This document shows positions 16,773 through 25,015 of a stretch of DNA of 64,000 nt, in pieces. The stretch comes from Thermovirga lienii DSM 17291 (GTDB lineage: Bacteria; Synergistota; Synergistia; Synergistales; Thermovirgaceae). The notes below the pieces were generated by a model. The model was given only the letters and a program-made list of their open reading frames with translations, made no database searches and was not told the DNA's origin. Within the stretch, counting starts at the first letter, position 1; every line of letters starts with the position of its first letter. A program made the translations under genes and the position numbers. The stretch lies in NCBI GenBank assembly GCA_000233775.1, contig CP003096.1, positions 1,700,501-1,764,500 of the forward strand, written 5' to 3'.

Positions 16773-17666
16773 ATGAAACACCTCCTTAAGAATAAAACAG
16801 CAAAGTTCGTTGCCACACTTATAATTCTCCTGCTTTTGGTTGCGGAAGCCGCAGAATCCTGCACGCTGTGGGCCGCGACAGGATCTGCAACCAGCGGCAA
16901 TATCACCATATTGGCCAAGAATCGAGACTGGAAGCCTACTCAAAAACATTATTTAAGGAAAGTTACACCAACCCAAGGTTATTCATACGTGGGTCTTTTC
17001 GCGGTGGATGAAAATGGATCAGGTTTAAAGGCTGGGGTCAACGAAAAGGGCTTAGCGGTGGTAACAGCTACCGTTTCCGTTGTACCAAAGGATAAAAGGA
17101 AAACCAAGGACAAGGACGCCCTCTCCTCACACAAGATCCTCACTTCTTTCTCATCGGTGGATGAGGTGCTGGCAAACCTTGACAGGTTCAAAAGAGTTTC
17201 CTTCTACATGATCGCAGACAAAGAAAAGATCGCCGTCGTCGAGGTGGCTCCCGGAGGCAAGAACACCGTAAGAGTAGTGGATGACGGCTTCATAGCCCAA
17301 ACCAATCACTACATCTCGCCAAAAATGCAAAGATACAACATAAAAATCCCATCCAGCAGCAAAACGCGTTACGAACGTATAATAAGCCTATTGCAGGCCA
17401 AGGCGGGAAACTTGACCATGGAGGACTTTGTGGCCTTCAGCAACGACCAAAGCGCAGGCCCCGATGAGAGCATCTTCCGCACCGGAAGCTCTCCTAAAAG
17501 ATCTCAAACCGTGGCCCAATGGATAATCGCCATTCCTAAGGGGGACAGTCCCAGGCTGTATGTAACCATGAAGGACCCAGGGAAGCCCTTCCGAGCGTTT
17601 TCTGGTGCTCTAGAACCCACCTTCTGGAGGGGTGACGTTGCCAAGGCCGCTAAGGTTGACGGCTAA
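16773..17666 (+). CDS. Secreted Ntn hydrolase, linear amide C-N hydrolase/acyltransferase type
   Basis: About 297 residues from the ATG at 16773; the longer frame from 16677 begins inside the second riboswitch. The N-terminus is a signal peptide (MKHLLKNKTAKFVATLIILLLL) ending 'AEAAES', immediately followed by Cys30 in CTLWAATGSATSGNITILAKNRDW. That pattern (a new N-terminal Cys nucleophile, then '..GRNxDW') is that of choloylglycine hydrolase / penicillin-acylase V / AAT relatives that act as N-terminal nucleophile hydrolases. The substrate could be a bile-salt-like amide, an N-acyl amino acid or a signal lactone; the sequence does not decide. Expression is placed under two c-di-GMP riboswitches. 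Confidence 0.85.
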   Translation: MKHLLKNKTAKFVATLIILLLLVAEAAESCTLWAATGSATSGNITILAKNRDWKPTQKHYLRKVTPTQGYSYVGLFAVDENGSGLKAGVNEKGLAVVTATVSVVPKDKRKTKDKDALSSHKILTSFSSVDEVLANLDRFKRVSFYMIADKEKIAVVEVAPGGKNTVRVVDDGFIAQTNHYISPKMQRYNIKIPSSSKTRYERIISLLQAKAGNLTMEDFVAFSNDQSAGPDESIFRTGSSPKRSQTVAQWIIAIPKGDSPRLYVTMKDPGKPFRAFSGALEPTFWRGDVAKAAKVDG

Positions 17667-17673
17667 GCTAACG

Positions 17674-19251
17674 TCAGGACGTAGATTCTATCTCTCTTAT
17701 CTTCTCTTCAAAACCATAGATAGTCCCGTCAAGTTCTTCGACGGTCCTGTCAAGGTACTCCATTCCTAAAAACTCGTATCCTTTTGGTAAATGGTTGGCA
17801 AATCTTTTTACCTTTAACAAGGCCTTCAAATAATTTTTCTCAAAAAGATTTATCACTTCCGCCGCAGTCAAGGCATCAGCCCTACCGTCCCACATAAAGA
17901 GCTGAGCCATCTCCAGGTTTTCCCCTATCTCCATTTCTCCATACCATATATCGGCAAGCACCTTTCTAAACCTTTCTCTTTCTCCAGGAGGCGCCAATTC
18001 CTTTATAGCCCTCTCGATGATCTTGAGGTCTCTCCTCAGCTCCTCCTCGACATATCTTTCATTGACCACGGGAAGAGAGAACCTGGCAATGAACTTTGCC
18101 TCATCCTCCAAGGTCCTCTGTTTTCTCAAAAGTTTCCCGTAATCTGGCATAAGGACTACGGACGCTCTTTCTAACGGCGCCTTCATCAATGCCTTGAATA
18201 TGTTCTTGGTGCTGGCGCTTCGCTGCTCAAAAGGAGAATCCTTTAGCCAGGTTACAAACCCCTTGTCAAAAAGCCCTTTTCTACCTGCTCGACCAGCCAT
18301 CTGCAGAAATTCATTCTTGCTTATAGGCTCTCTGTCGTGATACCTCACAAGCTGTGCAAAGACCGCGTATTTGGCAGGAAGATTAACCCCTAGAGAGAGC
18401 GCGTTGGTTCCTACGACTACGTCCAGAAGTCTCTCCCTGAAAGCAGCCTCGACCAAAAGTTTTTCCTTAGGCAACATCCCACCATGGTACATCCCCACTC
18501 CTCTCAAAAGAGGCATGTGGACTTTATCCACCCCTAGAATCTCGGCTATCTCGTATATTCTCTTCTTTTCTGCCTTGCCCTTGTGCTTCCTGCGCTTCGC
18601 TATCCTGTATGCCAGTTCCATAGTGCCCTTTTGAGAAAAAACGAAAACCAATGCATCCTTGACTTTGTCAATGGTCATCGGCTTCTGAGGCAAAAAAACA
18701 AGTTCTGTCACTCTTTTTTTGCCTTCGTAAAGTTCAAACGTTCGCCCTGTTATCCTGTTCAAGTACTTTCTTACTTCGCTGCTTCCACCAAAGGTAGCGG
18801 ACATAACGAGCATTTTGGAGTCTGGATGGGTACTGCTTACTCCGTCTATGTACGCTCTTGCTCTTTCGGGATCGCCAAAAATGTAGTGAAATTCATCTAT
18901 GACCACCCTGAGGTTCGGCCTGTTGGCATACTTGAGAGTATATATCTCCTGGGTACAGCAAAGCACTGAAGCGTCTTCGTTCTTCTTAAAGTCTCCCGTC
19001 TCTATTCCAACGTCAAAGCCCATTTTGCGCAGGTCAAGGTATCTTTCATTGCTCAGTGCCTTTATCGGCGCAGTGAATATAACTTTTTCTACATTAGGAG
19101 TAGTTGTTTGACCTTCTAAATTAAGCAGGCCAGCCCAAAGATAGGCAACCCACGTTTTGCCCGAACCCGTTGGGGCAGCGACGATTGCATCCTTATCCTT
19201 GATCTTTTCAAAGGCTTCCCGTTGCCACGGGTAGAAATCGAACTTTTCCAT
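17674..19251 (-). CDS. Superfamily 2 DEAD/DEAH-box helicase (Ski2-like)
   Basis: About 525 residues from the ATG at 19251, which directly follows GGGAGGAAAA; the upstream frame to 19326 lacks a ribosome site. Seen: Q-motif-like 'FYPWQREAF', Walker A 'AAPTGSGKT', 'TAPIKALSNERY' (motif Ia), 'DEFHYIFG' (motif II, DEFH), 'VMSATFG' (III), 'VVGTNALSLGVNLPA' (V) and 'QMAGRAGRKG' (VI). The last two are typical of Ski2/Mtr4/Hel308 helicases. It probably unwinds RNA or DNA in an ATP-dependent way; which one is unclear. Transcribed divergently from the threonine dehydrogenase gene. Confidence 0.88.
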   Translation of the reverse strand: MEKFDFYPWQREAFEKIKDKDAIVAAPTGSGKTWVAYLWAGLLNLEGQTTTPNVEKVIFTAPIKALSNERYLDLRKMGFDVGIETGDFKKNEDASVLCCTQEIYTLKYANRPNLRVVIDEFHYIFGDPERARAYIDGVSSTHPDSKMLVMSATFGGSSEVRKYLNRITGRTFELYEGKKRVTELVFLPQKPMTIDKVKDALVFVFSQKGTMELAYRIAKRRKHKGKAEKKRIYEIAEILGVDKVHMPLLRGVGMYHGGMLPKEKLLVEAAFRERLLDVVVGTNALSLGVNLPAKYAVFAQLVRYHDREPISKNEFLQMAGRAGRKGLFDKGFVTWLKDSPFEQRSASTKNIFKALMKAPLERASVVLMPDYGKLLRKQRTLEDEAKFIARFSLPVVNERYVEEELRRDLKIIERAIKELAPPGERERFRKVLADIWYGEMEIGENLEMAQLFMWDGRADALTAAEVINLFEKNYLKALLKVKRFANHLPKGYEFLGMEYLDRTVEELDGTIYGFEEKIREIESTS

Positions 19252-19437
19252 TTTTCCTCCCAAATGAATTTCTCCGCTTTCCATTTTACACGTCTTTTTT
19301 ACAATAGTCTTTTTATCTTGCATCAAGTAGATATAAGGTTTAACATTAAATTACATCTTTCACATCTGCGGAAGGTAATTATAAGGCAGGGAAGAGGTCA
19401 TTTCCACCACACAATTATCTTATTAGGAGGGTAAGCA

Positions 19438-20388
19438 ATGAAAAGGATATTGGTTTCTGGTGGGGCAGGACAGATAGGCTCTGAGTTGGTTCCTGCCCTA
19501 AGAGAAAGGTACGGGGCAGACAACGTAATCTGCGGAGACATCAAGATACCTCAAGGCTCCCTGGCAGAGGATGGGCCCTTCGTCCAGTTGGATTGTCTTG
19601 ACGAAGAAAAAGTCATAGAAACAATAAAAAAATTCAACGTAGGAACCATATACCATCTACCTGCCCTCCTCTCGGCAACAGCGGAGAGGAACCCTCAAAA
19701 AGCGTGGAACATAAACATGAACGGCCTCTTGATAGCATTGGAGGCAGCAAGAGAGTTCAAATGCTCCATTTTCGTGCCTAGCTCCATAGCCGCGTTCGGT
19801 CCCTCGACCCCGAGGGTGAAAACCCCACAAGATACGATCCAGCGGCCGCAAACCATATACGGCATCACCAAGGTAGCAGGAGAACTTTTATGTGACTACT
19901 ACTTCATAAAGTGGGGCGTTGATGCAAGAGGAGTTAGGTATCCTGGGATAATCTCATACAAGACTCCGCCTGGCGGAGGCACCACAGATTACGCAGTGGA
20001 CATTTTCTATGGAGCCATAAAAGAAAAACGCTACGAATGCTTCCTCCGGGAAGATACGAGACTGGACATGATGTACATGCCCGACGCTGTAAAAGCTGCC
20101 ATCTCCCTTATGGAGGCCGATCCAAGCAAGCTCGTACATCGAAACGCCTTCAACATAACAGCCATGTCCTTTACTCCCCACGAACTGGCCCAAGAGATAA
20201 AAAAGCACATACCAGACTTCGTAATAAGTTATTCTGTGGACCCATTGAGGCAAAGCATAGCTGACACCTGGCCTGATTCACTGGACGACACATGCGCCAG
20301 AGAGGAGTGGGGCTGGTCTCCTGATTACGACATCTCCCAAATGACCAAGGACATGCTAGAAAACTTGAAGAAAAAACTTCTAAATTAA
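19438..20388 (+). CDS. L-threonine 3-dehydrogenase, short-chain (epimerase-like) type
   Basis: 316 residues with an NAD-binding Rossmann motif 'SGGAGQIGSELVPALRERYGADNVI' at the N-terminus, the SDR pair 'YGITK' (about 141-145) and the family-specific 'GVRYPGIISYKTPPGGGTTDYAVDIFY', which distinguishes epimerase-type threonine dehydrogenases from UDP-glucose epimerases. It oxidises threonine to 2-amino-3-ketobutyrate, fitting amino-acid fermentation. Start ATG follows TTAGGAGGGTAAGCA. No kbl (ketobutyrate lyase) gene is adjacent. Confidence 0.85.
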   Translation: MKRILVSGGAGQIGSELVPALRERYGADNVICGDIKIPQGSLAEDGPFVQLDCLDEEKVIETIKKFNVGTIYHLPALLSATAERNPQKAWNINMNGLLIALEAAREFKCSIFVPSSIAAFGPSTPRVKTPQDTIQRPQTIYGITKVAGELLCDYYFIKWGVDARGVRYPGIISYKTPPGGGTTDYAVDIFYGAIKEKRYECFLREDTRLDMMYMPDAVKAAISLMEADPSKLVHRNAFNITAMSFTPHELAQEIKKHIPDFVISYSVDPLRQSIADTWPDSLDDTCAREEWGWSPDYDISQMTKDMLENLKKKLLN

Positions 20389-20390
20389 AA

Positions 20391-20428
20391 GAGTGAAGCT
20401 GGAGGAAGTCTCCAGCTTCACTCTTTTC
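20391..20428 (+). terminator. Terminator after threonine dehydrogenase
   Basis: GAGTGAAGCTGGAG (20391-20404) and CTCCAGCTTCACTC (20410-20423) form a perfect 14-bp stem, followed by TTTTCTC. Confidence 0.9.
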
Positions 20429-20450
20429 TCCTCCCTAGGAGCACCTAAAC

Positions 20451-22139
20451 TTAAATGTACTTTTTCTCATATGGCCAAGCCATTATTCCTCCTTCTAAGA
20501 GAGCTACTCTTTCAAAGCCGAGCCTTTTCAAAATGGTGTACCCATCCCAACCTCTTACAGATATCTTGCAGAAGGTAACGATCTCCTTATCTTTGGGAAG
20601 TTCCGAAGCCCTCTCCCAAAGGGCTCCCAGCGGAATGTTGACCACCGTATCATATGGCAGCGTCCCCTGCTCCTTAATCTCCTGAGGTGTCCTGGCGTCC
20701 AGAAGGATCGGCCTTTCTCCCTTGTCAAATTTCGCCTTGAGTTCTGAGGGACTATAGGAACACATTAGGTTATCTATCTTGTTCTTCAAGGTATTTGCAG
20801 CGTGGGTTACAGGGTCAAGGGCGGTAGAATATGGCGGAGCATAGGCCACATCTAGATTGCCCAGCATGTCTATGGTTAGGCCGCCAGTAACCGCCGCAGC
20901 CAGTACATCTAGCCTCTTGTCTGCCCTACCTTTACCGAAGACCTGGGCTCCTAAAACTTTTCTTGTCTTTTTGTCCGCTACTATCCTAATTACTATGGGC
21001 GCAGCACCTGGCATGAAATGGGGGGTATCGGCGTCCACTACCGTGACAGCTTCCGCGTCGAAACCTTCCTCGATGGCCTGCTCCCTGGTGAGCCCTGTCT
21101 TACCGATGGTGTACTCGAAAGCCCTCATTATAGCCGTTCCGGCAACCCCGTGAAATATCGAATTCAGTCCCGCTATGTTGTCGGCTATAACTCTTCCCTG
21201 CCTATTTGCAACTGAACCCATGGGTTGCCACACTTTTTTGCCCGTAAGCACGTGATTTACCTCTACGCAATCCCCTCCCGCATATATGTCCGGATCGGAG
21301 GTCCTCATGTGCTCGTCCACCAGGATTCCTCTCTTTTCACCTATATCAAGCCCAGCCTCTTTCGCAAGAAGGGTATTGGGTCGCACTCCTATGGCCATGA
21401 GCACCATGTCTGCCGGGATCTCCCTCTTATCGGTTTTAACCGCTGTTATCTCCGAGTTGCTGCCCAATATCTCAACAACTTTCTCGCCACCGTAGAACTT
21501 GACCCCTTTCTCTTCCAAAGCCTTTTGGAGCAAAAGGCCAAACTCCGGCTGCATCATTGCCGGTAGAGGTGTCTCCAGAAGATCCACCACTGAAACCTCT
21601 ATGCCCTGATTAACAAGGGCCTCCACCACTTCCATGCCTATTAGTCCTCCGCCTATTATGACCGCCTTCTTTACGTTTCCGCTGTCTATTGCTGCGCGCA
21701 TGGCCAAGGCATCGGGCATGTTCCAAAGGGTGAAGACTCTGGGAAAGTCAGAACCTGGAATGGGGGGCCTTATGGGAGATGCTCCTGTAGCGAGCACCAA
21801 CTTATCGTAATCAAAGACCTTCTGCTCCCCTGAAGCCAAGTCCAAGGCCGTAACCTGTTTCTTTTCCCTATCTATCTTCATTGCCTGGTGTTTTGTGTGA
21901 ACTGTAACGTGCTTTACCTTCCTAAAGAAGGTGGCATCCCTTACCACACCAATAGGGGTAGACATAAGGTCCTTGTATTCCTTGACCACTCCTCCTACGT
22001 AGTAGGGGAGCCCGCACCCTGCATAACTTAGATATTCGCCCTTTTCCAGTATGGTGACCTCCGCATCGGGAGCCACCCTCATCAAGCGAGCCGCCGTCTT
22101 CCCTCCACACGCAACCCCACCTATTATCAGAACCTTCAT
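20451..22139 (-). CDS. CoA-disulfide reductase / NADH oxidase-like flavoprotein fused to rhodanese
   Basis: 562 residues, the normal length of CoADR-rhodanese fusions. The first about 445 residues have FAD- and NAD-binding motifs ('LIIGGVACGGKTAARL', 'VIIGGGLIGMEVVEAL'), the single redox Cys in 'YLSYAGCGLPYYVGG' (Cys42), and 'DIYAGGDCVEVNH'. The C-terminal 90 residues are a rhodanese domain with active Cys in 'VTFCKISVRGW'. Such enzymes reduce CoA disulfide, CoA persulfide or polysulfide with NAD(P)H, useful in oxygen defence or sulfur reduction. Start ATG follows GGGGAGGTATTGAT. Confidence 0.88.
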   Translation of the reverse strand: MKVLIIGGVACGGKTAARLMRVAPDAEVTILEKGEYLSYAGCGLPYYVGGVVKEYKDLMSTPIGVVRDATFFRKVKHVTVHTKHQAMKIDREKKQVTALDLASGEQKVFDYDKLVLATGASPIRPPIPGSDFPRVFTLWNMPDALAMRAAIDSGNVKKAVIIGGGLIGMEVVEALVNQGIEVSVVDLLETPLPAMMQPEFGLLLQKALEEKGVKFYGGEKVVEILGSNSEITAVKTDKREIPADMVLMAIGVRPNTLLAKEAGLDIGEKRGILVDEHMRTSDPDIYAGGDCVEVNHVLTGKKVWQPMGSVANRQGRVIADNIAGLNSIFHGVAGTAIMRAFEYTIGKTGLTREQAIEEGFDAEAVTVVDADTPHFMPGAAPIVIRIVADKKTRKVLGAQVFGKGRADKRLDVLAAAVTGGLTIDMLGNLDVAYAPPYSTALDPVTHAANTLKNKIDNLMCSYSPSELKAKFDKGERPILLDARTPQEIKEQGTLPYDTVVNIPLGALWERASELPKDKEIVTFCKISVRGWDGYTILKRLGFERVALLEGGIMAWPYEKKYI

Positions 22140-22190
22140 ATCAATACCTCCCCGTCAAAACGTATTTACCAATCATGGCAATGCATACAT

Positions 22191-22244
22191 AATACCTAAT
22201 AGCCATTATATATTATAAAAGCTATCCTATTACCTGAATAGGTA
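22191..22244. promoter_or_regulatory. Repeated AATACCTA/TAGGTATT elements between divergent genes
   Basis: AATACCTA (22191-22198) is the complement of TAGGTATT (22240-22247 region), and an internal small palindrome CCTATT-acctg-AATAGG lies at 22226-22242. The region is AT-rich and sits between the divergent flavoprotein and DapF-like genes. An operator is plausible; nothing identifies the regulator. Confidence 0.3.
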
Positions 22245-22351
22245 TTTTCACTACCACACAAAAAGTTTCGATTGCTCCTTTTTCCACTGTTACAATCTAC
22301 CTCAGAAGGGTAAAATAACAAAATATACCCTTGGAGTTAGGAGGAATAATA

Positions 22352-23296
22352 ATGAACCTGGACTATATAAAGGGGCACATGGGCGGCAACCTCATAATCC
22401 TCCTTGATGGCAGGCAGCTTCCACAAGAACCTCAAAGACAGCTTGAAGCAGCTTTAGAGGTTCTAGGACCTCTACGATTGCACGGGCATCAGGCTGGAAT
22501 TTTTACCCCCACTGACAAGCCCAGGACGCTCGGTGTAAAAATAGTGGACATAACCAACAGGGACTTCATACCAGCATGCGGTGGTCTGACGCAGGTGACA
22601 GGAAAGGCCTTGGCCACCACAAATTGGGCAAACCGCTTCAACGTCGAGAACACCTCTGACAACTTCTACGTAATCCTTGAAACGGACGCGGGGGAGACCA
22701 GGTTGGACATAATCACAAAAGAAGAAGGGATAACAACTTACACCGACATGAGCTCTTTTGCAGAGCTGTTGCGCTCCATAGGCATACATAAAATCGAAGT
22801 GGATGGAATTTCGGTATTCCGCTCCGGCTACTATCTGGTGGCGGACGCAGAAGAAATACGCAAAGCCTTCCCCAAGGCCAATTTTGAGAGTATGGACCCC
22901 TTCTCTGTAGAGGTTCTATCCAACCTACAGAGTAAATATCAAGAAGCGACAGGTACCTCTAACTTACATTTTTGCCTTTATGACAACAGGACTGAAAAAG
23001 AGGGACATTTAAGAGCAGTATATCCCCACAGCGTGCAGGAAGGTCATATTGAACCTGCATGCGGAACGGGAAGTGTTGCTTTAGCCATGGCTCTCTTGAT
23101 GACGGACGAAGGACAAAGATTGGGCTTGAGCGATGGTAAATCCATAAATGTGACTCTGGAAACCGGAGGTAAGCCTGTTTTAGGAGGTCCAGACGAAACA
23201 ACCGTTGTAATATCCATTGAAAAAGACTCCCGAATAAAGGCAACCTTCAGTCACAGTCTCGTGGAGATAACCTCACAAGGAGTTGTTTTCGTATGA
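22352..23296 (+). CDS. Diverged DapF-fold (diaminopimelate epimerase-like) protein, copy 1
   Basis: About 314 residues from the ATG at 22352 behind AGGAGGAATAATA. It has the two-Cys pattern of PLP-independent racemases: 'FIPACGGLTQ' (Cys76) in the first half and 'IEPACGTGSVALA' in the second, but the PH and Glu elements of true DapF are absent or moved and the N-terminus lacks 'K..GnGNDF'. It is thus a distant member, an isomerase or racemase of an unknown amino or organic acid. Two closer DapF homologues follow at 41 bp and then 13 bp, so the three are probably one operon. Confidence 0.7.
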   Translation: MNLDYIKGHMGGNLIILLDGRQLPQEPQRQLEAALEVLGPLRLHGHQAGIFTPTDKPRTLGVKIVDITNRDFIPACGGLTQVTGKALATTNWANRFNVENTSDNFYVILETDAGETRLDIITKEEGITTYTDMSSFAELLRSIGIHKIEVDGISVFRSGYYLVADAEEIRKAFPKANFESMDPFSVEVLSNLQSKYQEATGTSNLHFCLYDNRTEKEGHLRAVYPHSVQEGHIEPACGTGSVALAMALLMTDEGQRLGLSDGKSINVTLETGGKPVLGGPDETTVVISIEKDSRIKATFSHSLVEITSQGVVFV

Positions 23297-23336
23297 TCAA
23301 GCAACTCTTGTCGCCTTAGATCATGGAGGTGCACCT

Positions 23337-24182
23337 ATGAAATTCACAAAAATGCAGGGCAATGGCAATGACTTCATAATTTGGGACAACAGGGAAGCAA
23401 AGCTATCCCTGGACGAAATACAAAAGACGGCCATAAAGCTATGCAGGAGGCGCCTCTCTCTTGGTGCCGACGGCCTCGTTGTTATAGACGTTCCCCACAA
23501 TGAAGACTCCTCTTTCAGCATGCGCCTTTTCAACAGGGACGGCTCAGAAAGTTCCTTTTCCGGCAACGCGGCAAGATGCGCTGCGAGGTTCGCCTGTGAA
23601 AATAAAATAGCAGGTGCGGAAATGACCTTCGACACCACGGGAGGCACCATCAAGGCCATTGTCGAGGCTCCTTTCGTAACCCTAGAACTTGGAGAACTGG
23701 ACACGAAAAATATCGTCTTGGACGCAAAGTTCACCTACATGGACGAGACTTTACCAGTAAACTACATGCATCTTGGGTGGCCCAAGAGCGCCCCTCATTG
23801 TGTGGTGTTTTTGGAGAAAAACGACTGGCGCCCCATGGAGAGCCTGGCATCTTTCGCCAGAGCGATACAGAAGGACAAGGAGTTGTTCCCTGAAGGGGTG
23901 AACGTGAACTTCCTAAAAATACTGGATCATTACGCCATGGAAGTCTACACCTACGAAAGAGGGGTAGATGATTTCACCCTTTCTTGCGGGAGCGGCTCCG
24001 TTGCTGCGGCAGTGGCAGGATGGATAAATGGCTGGTGTGATTCTCCAGTAGAGGTTTACAATCCTGGTGGAACGAACATCGTCATAATAGAACCAAAAGA
24101 TAACGATAAACTCCTCTCGGTGAAGCTCAGGGGAAAAGCGTCCTTGATAGCTGAAGGGTCCATATTCCCAGAAGCCTTATAG
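23337..24182 (+). CDS. DapF-like protein, copy 2, with Ser in place of first catalytic Cys
   Basis: 281 residues from the ATG at 23337 (GGAGG nine bases before). The family frame is intact: 'FTKMQGNGNDFIIWDN', 'RRLSLGADGLVVID', 'SAPHCVVFL' (His), 'YERGVDDFTLSCGSGSVAAAV' (Glu and second Cys). The first catalytic motif, CGNGAR in active enzymes, reads SGNAAR, with Ser75 where the base Cys should be. A two-base racemase would be crippled by this, so it may have a one-base reaction, bind without turnover, or work with its paralogue. Confidence 0.85.
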   Translation: MKFTKMQGNGNDFIIWDNREAKLSLDEIQKTAIKLCRRRLSLGADGLVVIDVPHNEDSSFSMRLFNRDGSESSFSGNAARCAARFACENKIAGAEMTFDTTGGTIKAIVEAPFVTLELGELDTKNIVLDAKFTYMDETLPVNYMHLGWPKSAPHCVVFLEKNDWRPMESLASFARAIQKDKELFPEGVNVNFLKILDHYAMEVYTYERGVDDFTLSCGSGSVAAAVAGWINGWCDSPVEVYNPGGTNIVIIEPKDNDKLLSVKLRGKASLIAEGSIFPEAL

Positions 24183-24193
24183 GAGGAAAGGAC

Positions 24194-25015
24194 ATGGAGC
24201 TTAAGTTCTCAAAGATGAACGGAAACGGCAACGATTTCATAGTCATAAACAACATGGACCTATCTGTAGACCCAGCTTACATGGGGTCTTTGGCGAGGCA
24301 ATTGTGCAAAAGAAGGTTCTCCATAGGAGCAGACGGTCTCATATCCATCGAGCCATCAAAAGATGCCCACTTCACCATGCACCTTGTAAACAGCGATGGT
24401 TCCTTGGCTGAAATGTGCGGCAACGGCGCAAGGTGCGCCGCTCTTTACGCCTTCAAAATGGGCATTGCACCTAGAAACATGACCTTTTCAACCCCTGCAG
24501 GCAATATAGAAGCCAGCATCACCCCTAACGGCGTATCTATTTCCATGGGAAGGCTCTCCCTAGAAGGTGTCACACAAGAGCAATCAATGACGGTGGAAGG
24601 GCAAAACATTGTTTACTGGCACCTGACCGTAGGGGTCCCGCATACTGTCATATTCTTACCAACCTCGGCTCCTCAAAGTAAAGAAGCGTTACGAGAACTA
24701 TCCATCGCCATACAGGGCGACATAAAAAGATTTCCTCACAGCACTAACGTAAACTACGTCAAGTTATACAAGGACAGCCTACATACCCTGACCTTCGAAA
24801 GGGGAGTAGGAGATTTCACACTATCCTGCGGGACAGGCTCCATAGCTTCTGCCGTAGTAGCTTGGCTAAGAGGAATGGTAAAGCCGCCTGTTAAGGTACA
24901 AAATCCAGGCGGCGTAAACTTGGTGCACTTCAAAGAAATTCAAAAAAACCTCTTAAAGGTGTCGTTGGAAGGACCTGCTGAATTTTCATTTGAGGGAGTG
25001 GTTACAATAGAGTAA
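24194..25015 (+). CDS. DapF-family amino-acid epimerase/racemase, copy 3, complete active site
   Basis: 273 residues. Both catalytic cysteines are present: 'EMCGNGARCAALYAF' (Cys75) and 'FERGVGDFTLSCGTGSIASAV', with His in 'VGVPHTVIFLP'. It could be the cell's diaminopimelate epimerase (meso-DAP for peptidoglycan and lysine). However, its place in a triple cluster with aminotransferases also allows another amino acid, as in histidine racemases of this fold (CntK, HisR). Start follows TAGGAGGAAAGGAC. Its end overlaps the convergent aminotransferase by 14 bp. Confidence 0.85.
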   Translation: MELKFSKMNGNGNDFIVINNMDLSVDPAYMGSLARQLCKRRFSIGADGLISIEPSKDAHFTMHLVNSDGSLAEMCGNGARCAALYAFKMGIAPRNMTFSTPAGNIEASITPNGVSISMGRLSLEGVTQEQSMTVEGQNIVYWHLTVGVPHTVIFLPTSAPQSKEALRELSIAIQGDIKRFPHSTNVNYVKLYKDSLHTLTFERGVGDFTLSCGTGSIASAVVAWLRGMVKPPVKVQNPGGVNLVHFKEIQKNLLKVSLEGPAEFSFEGVVTIE

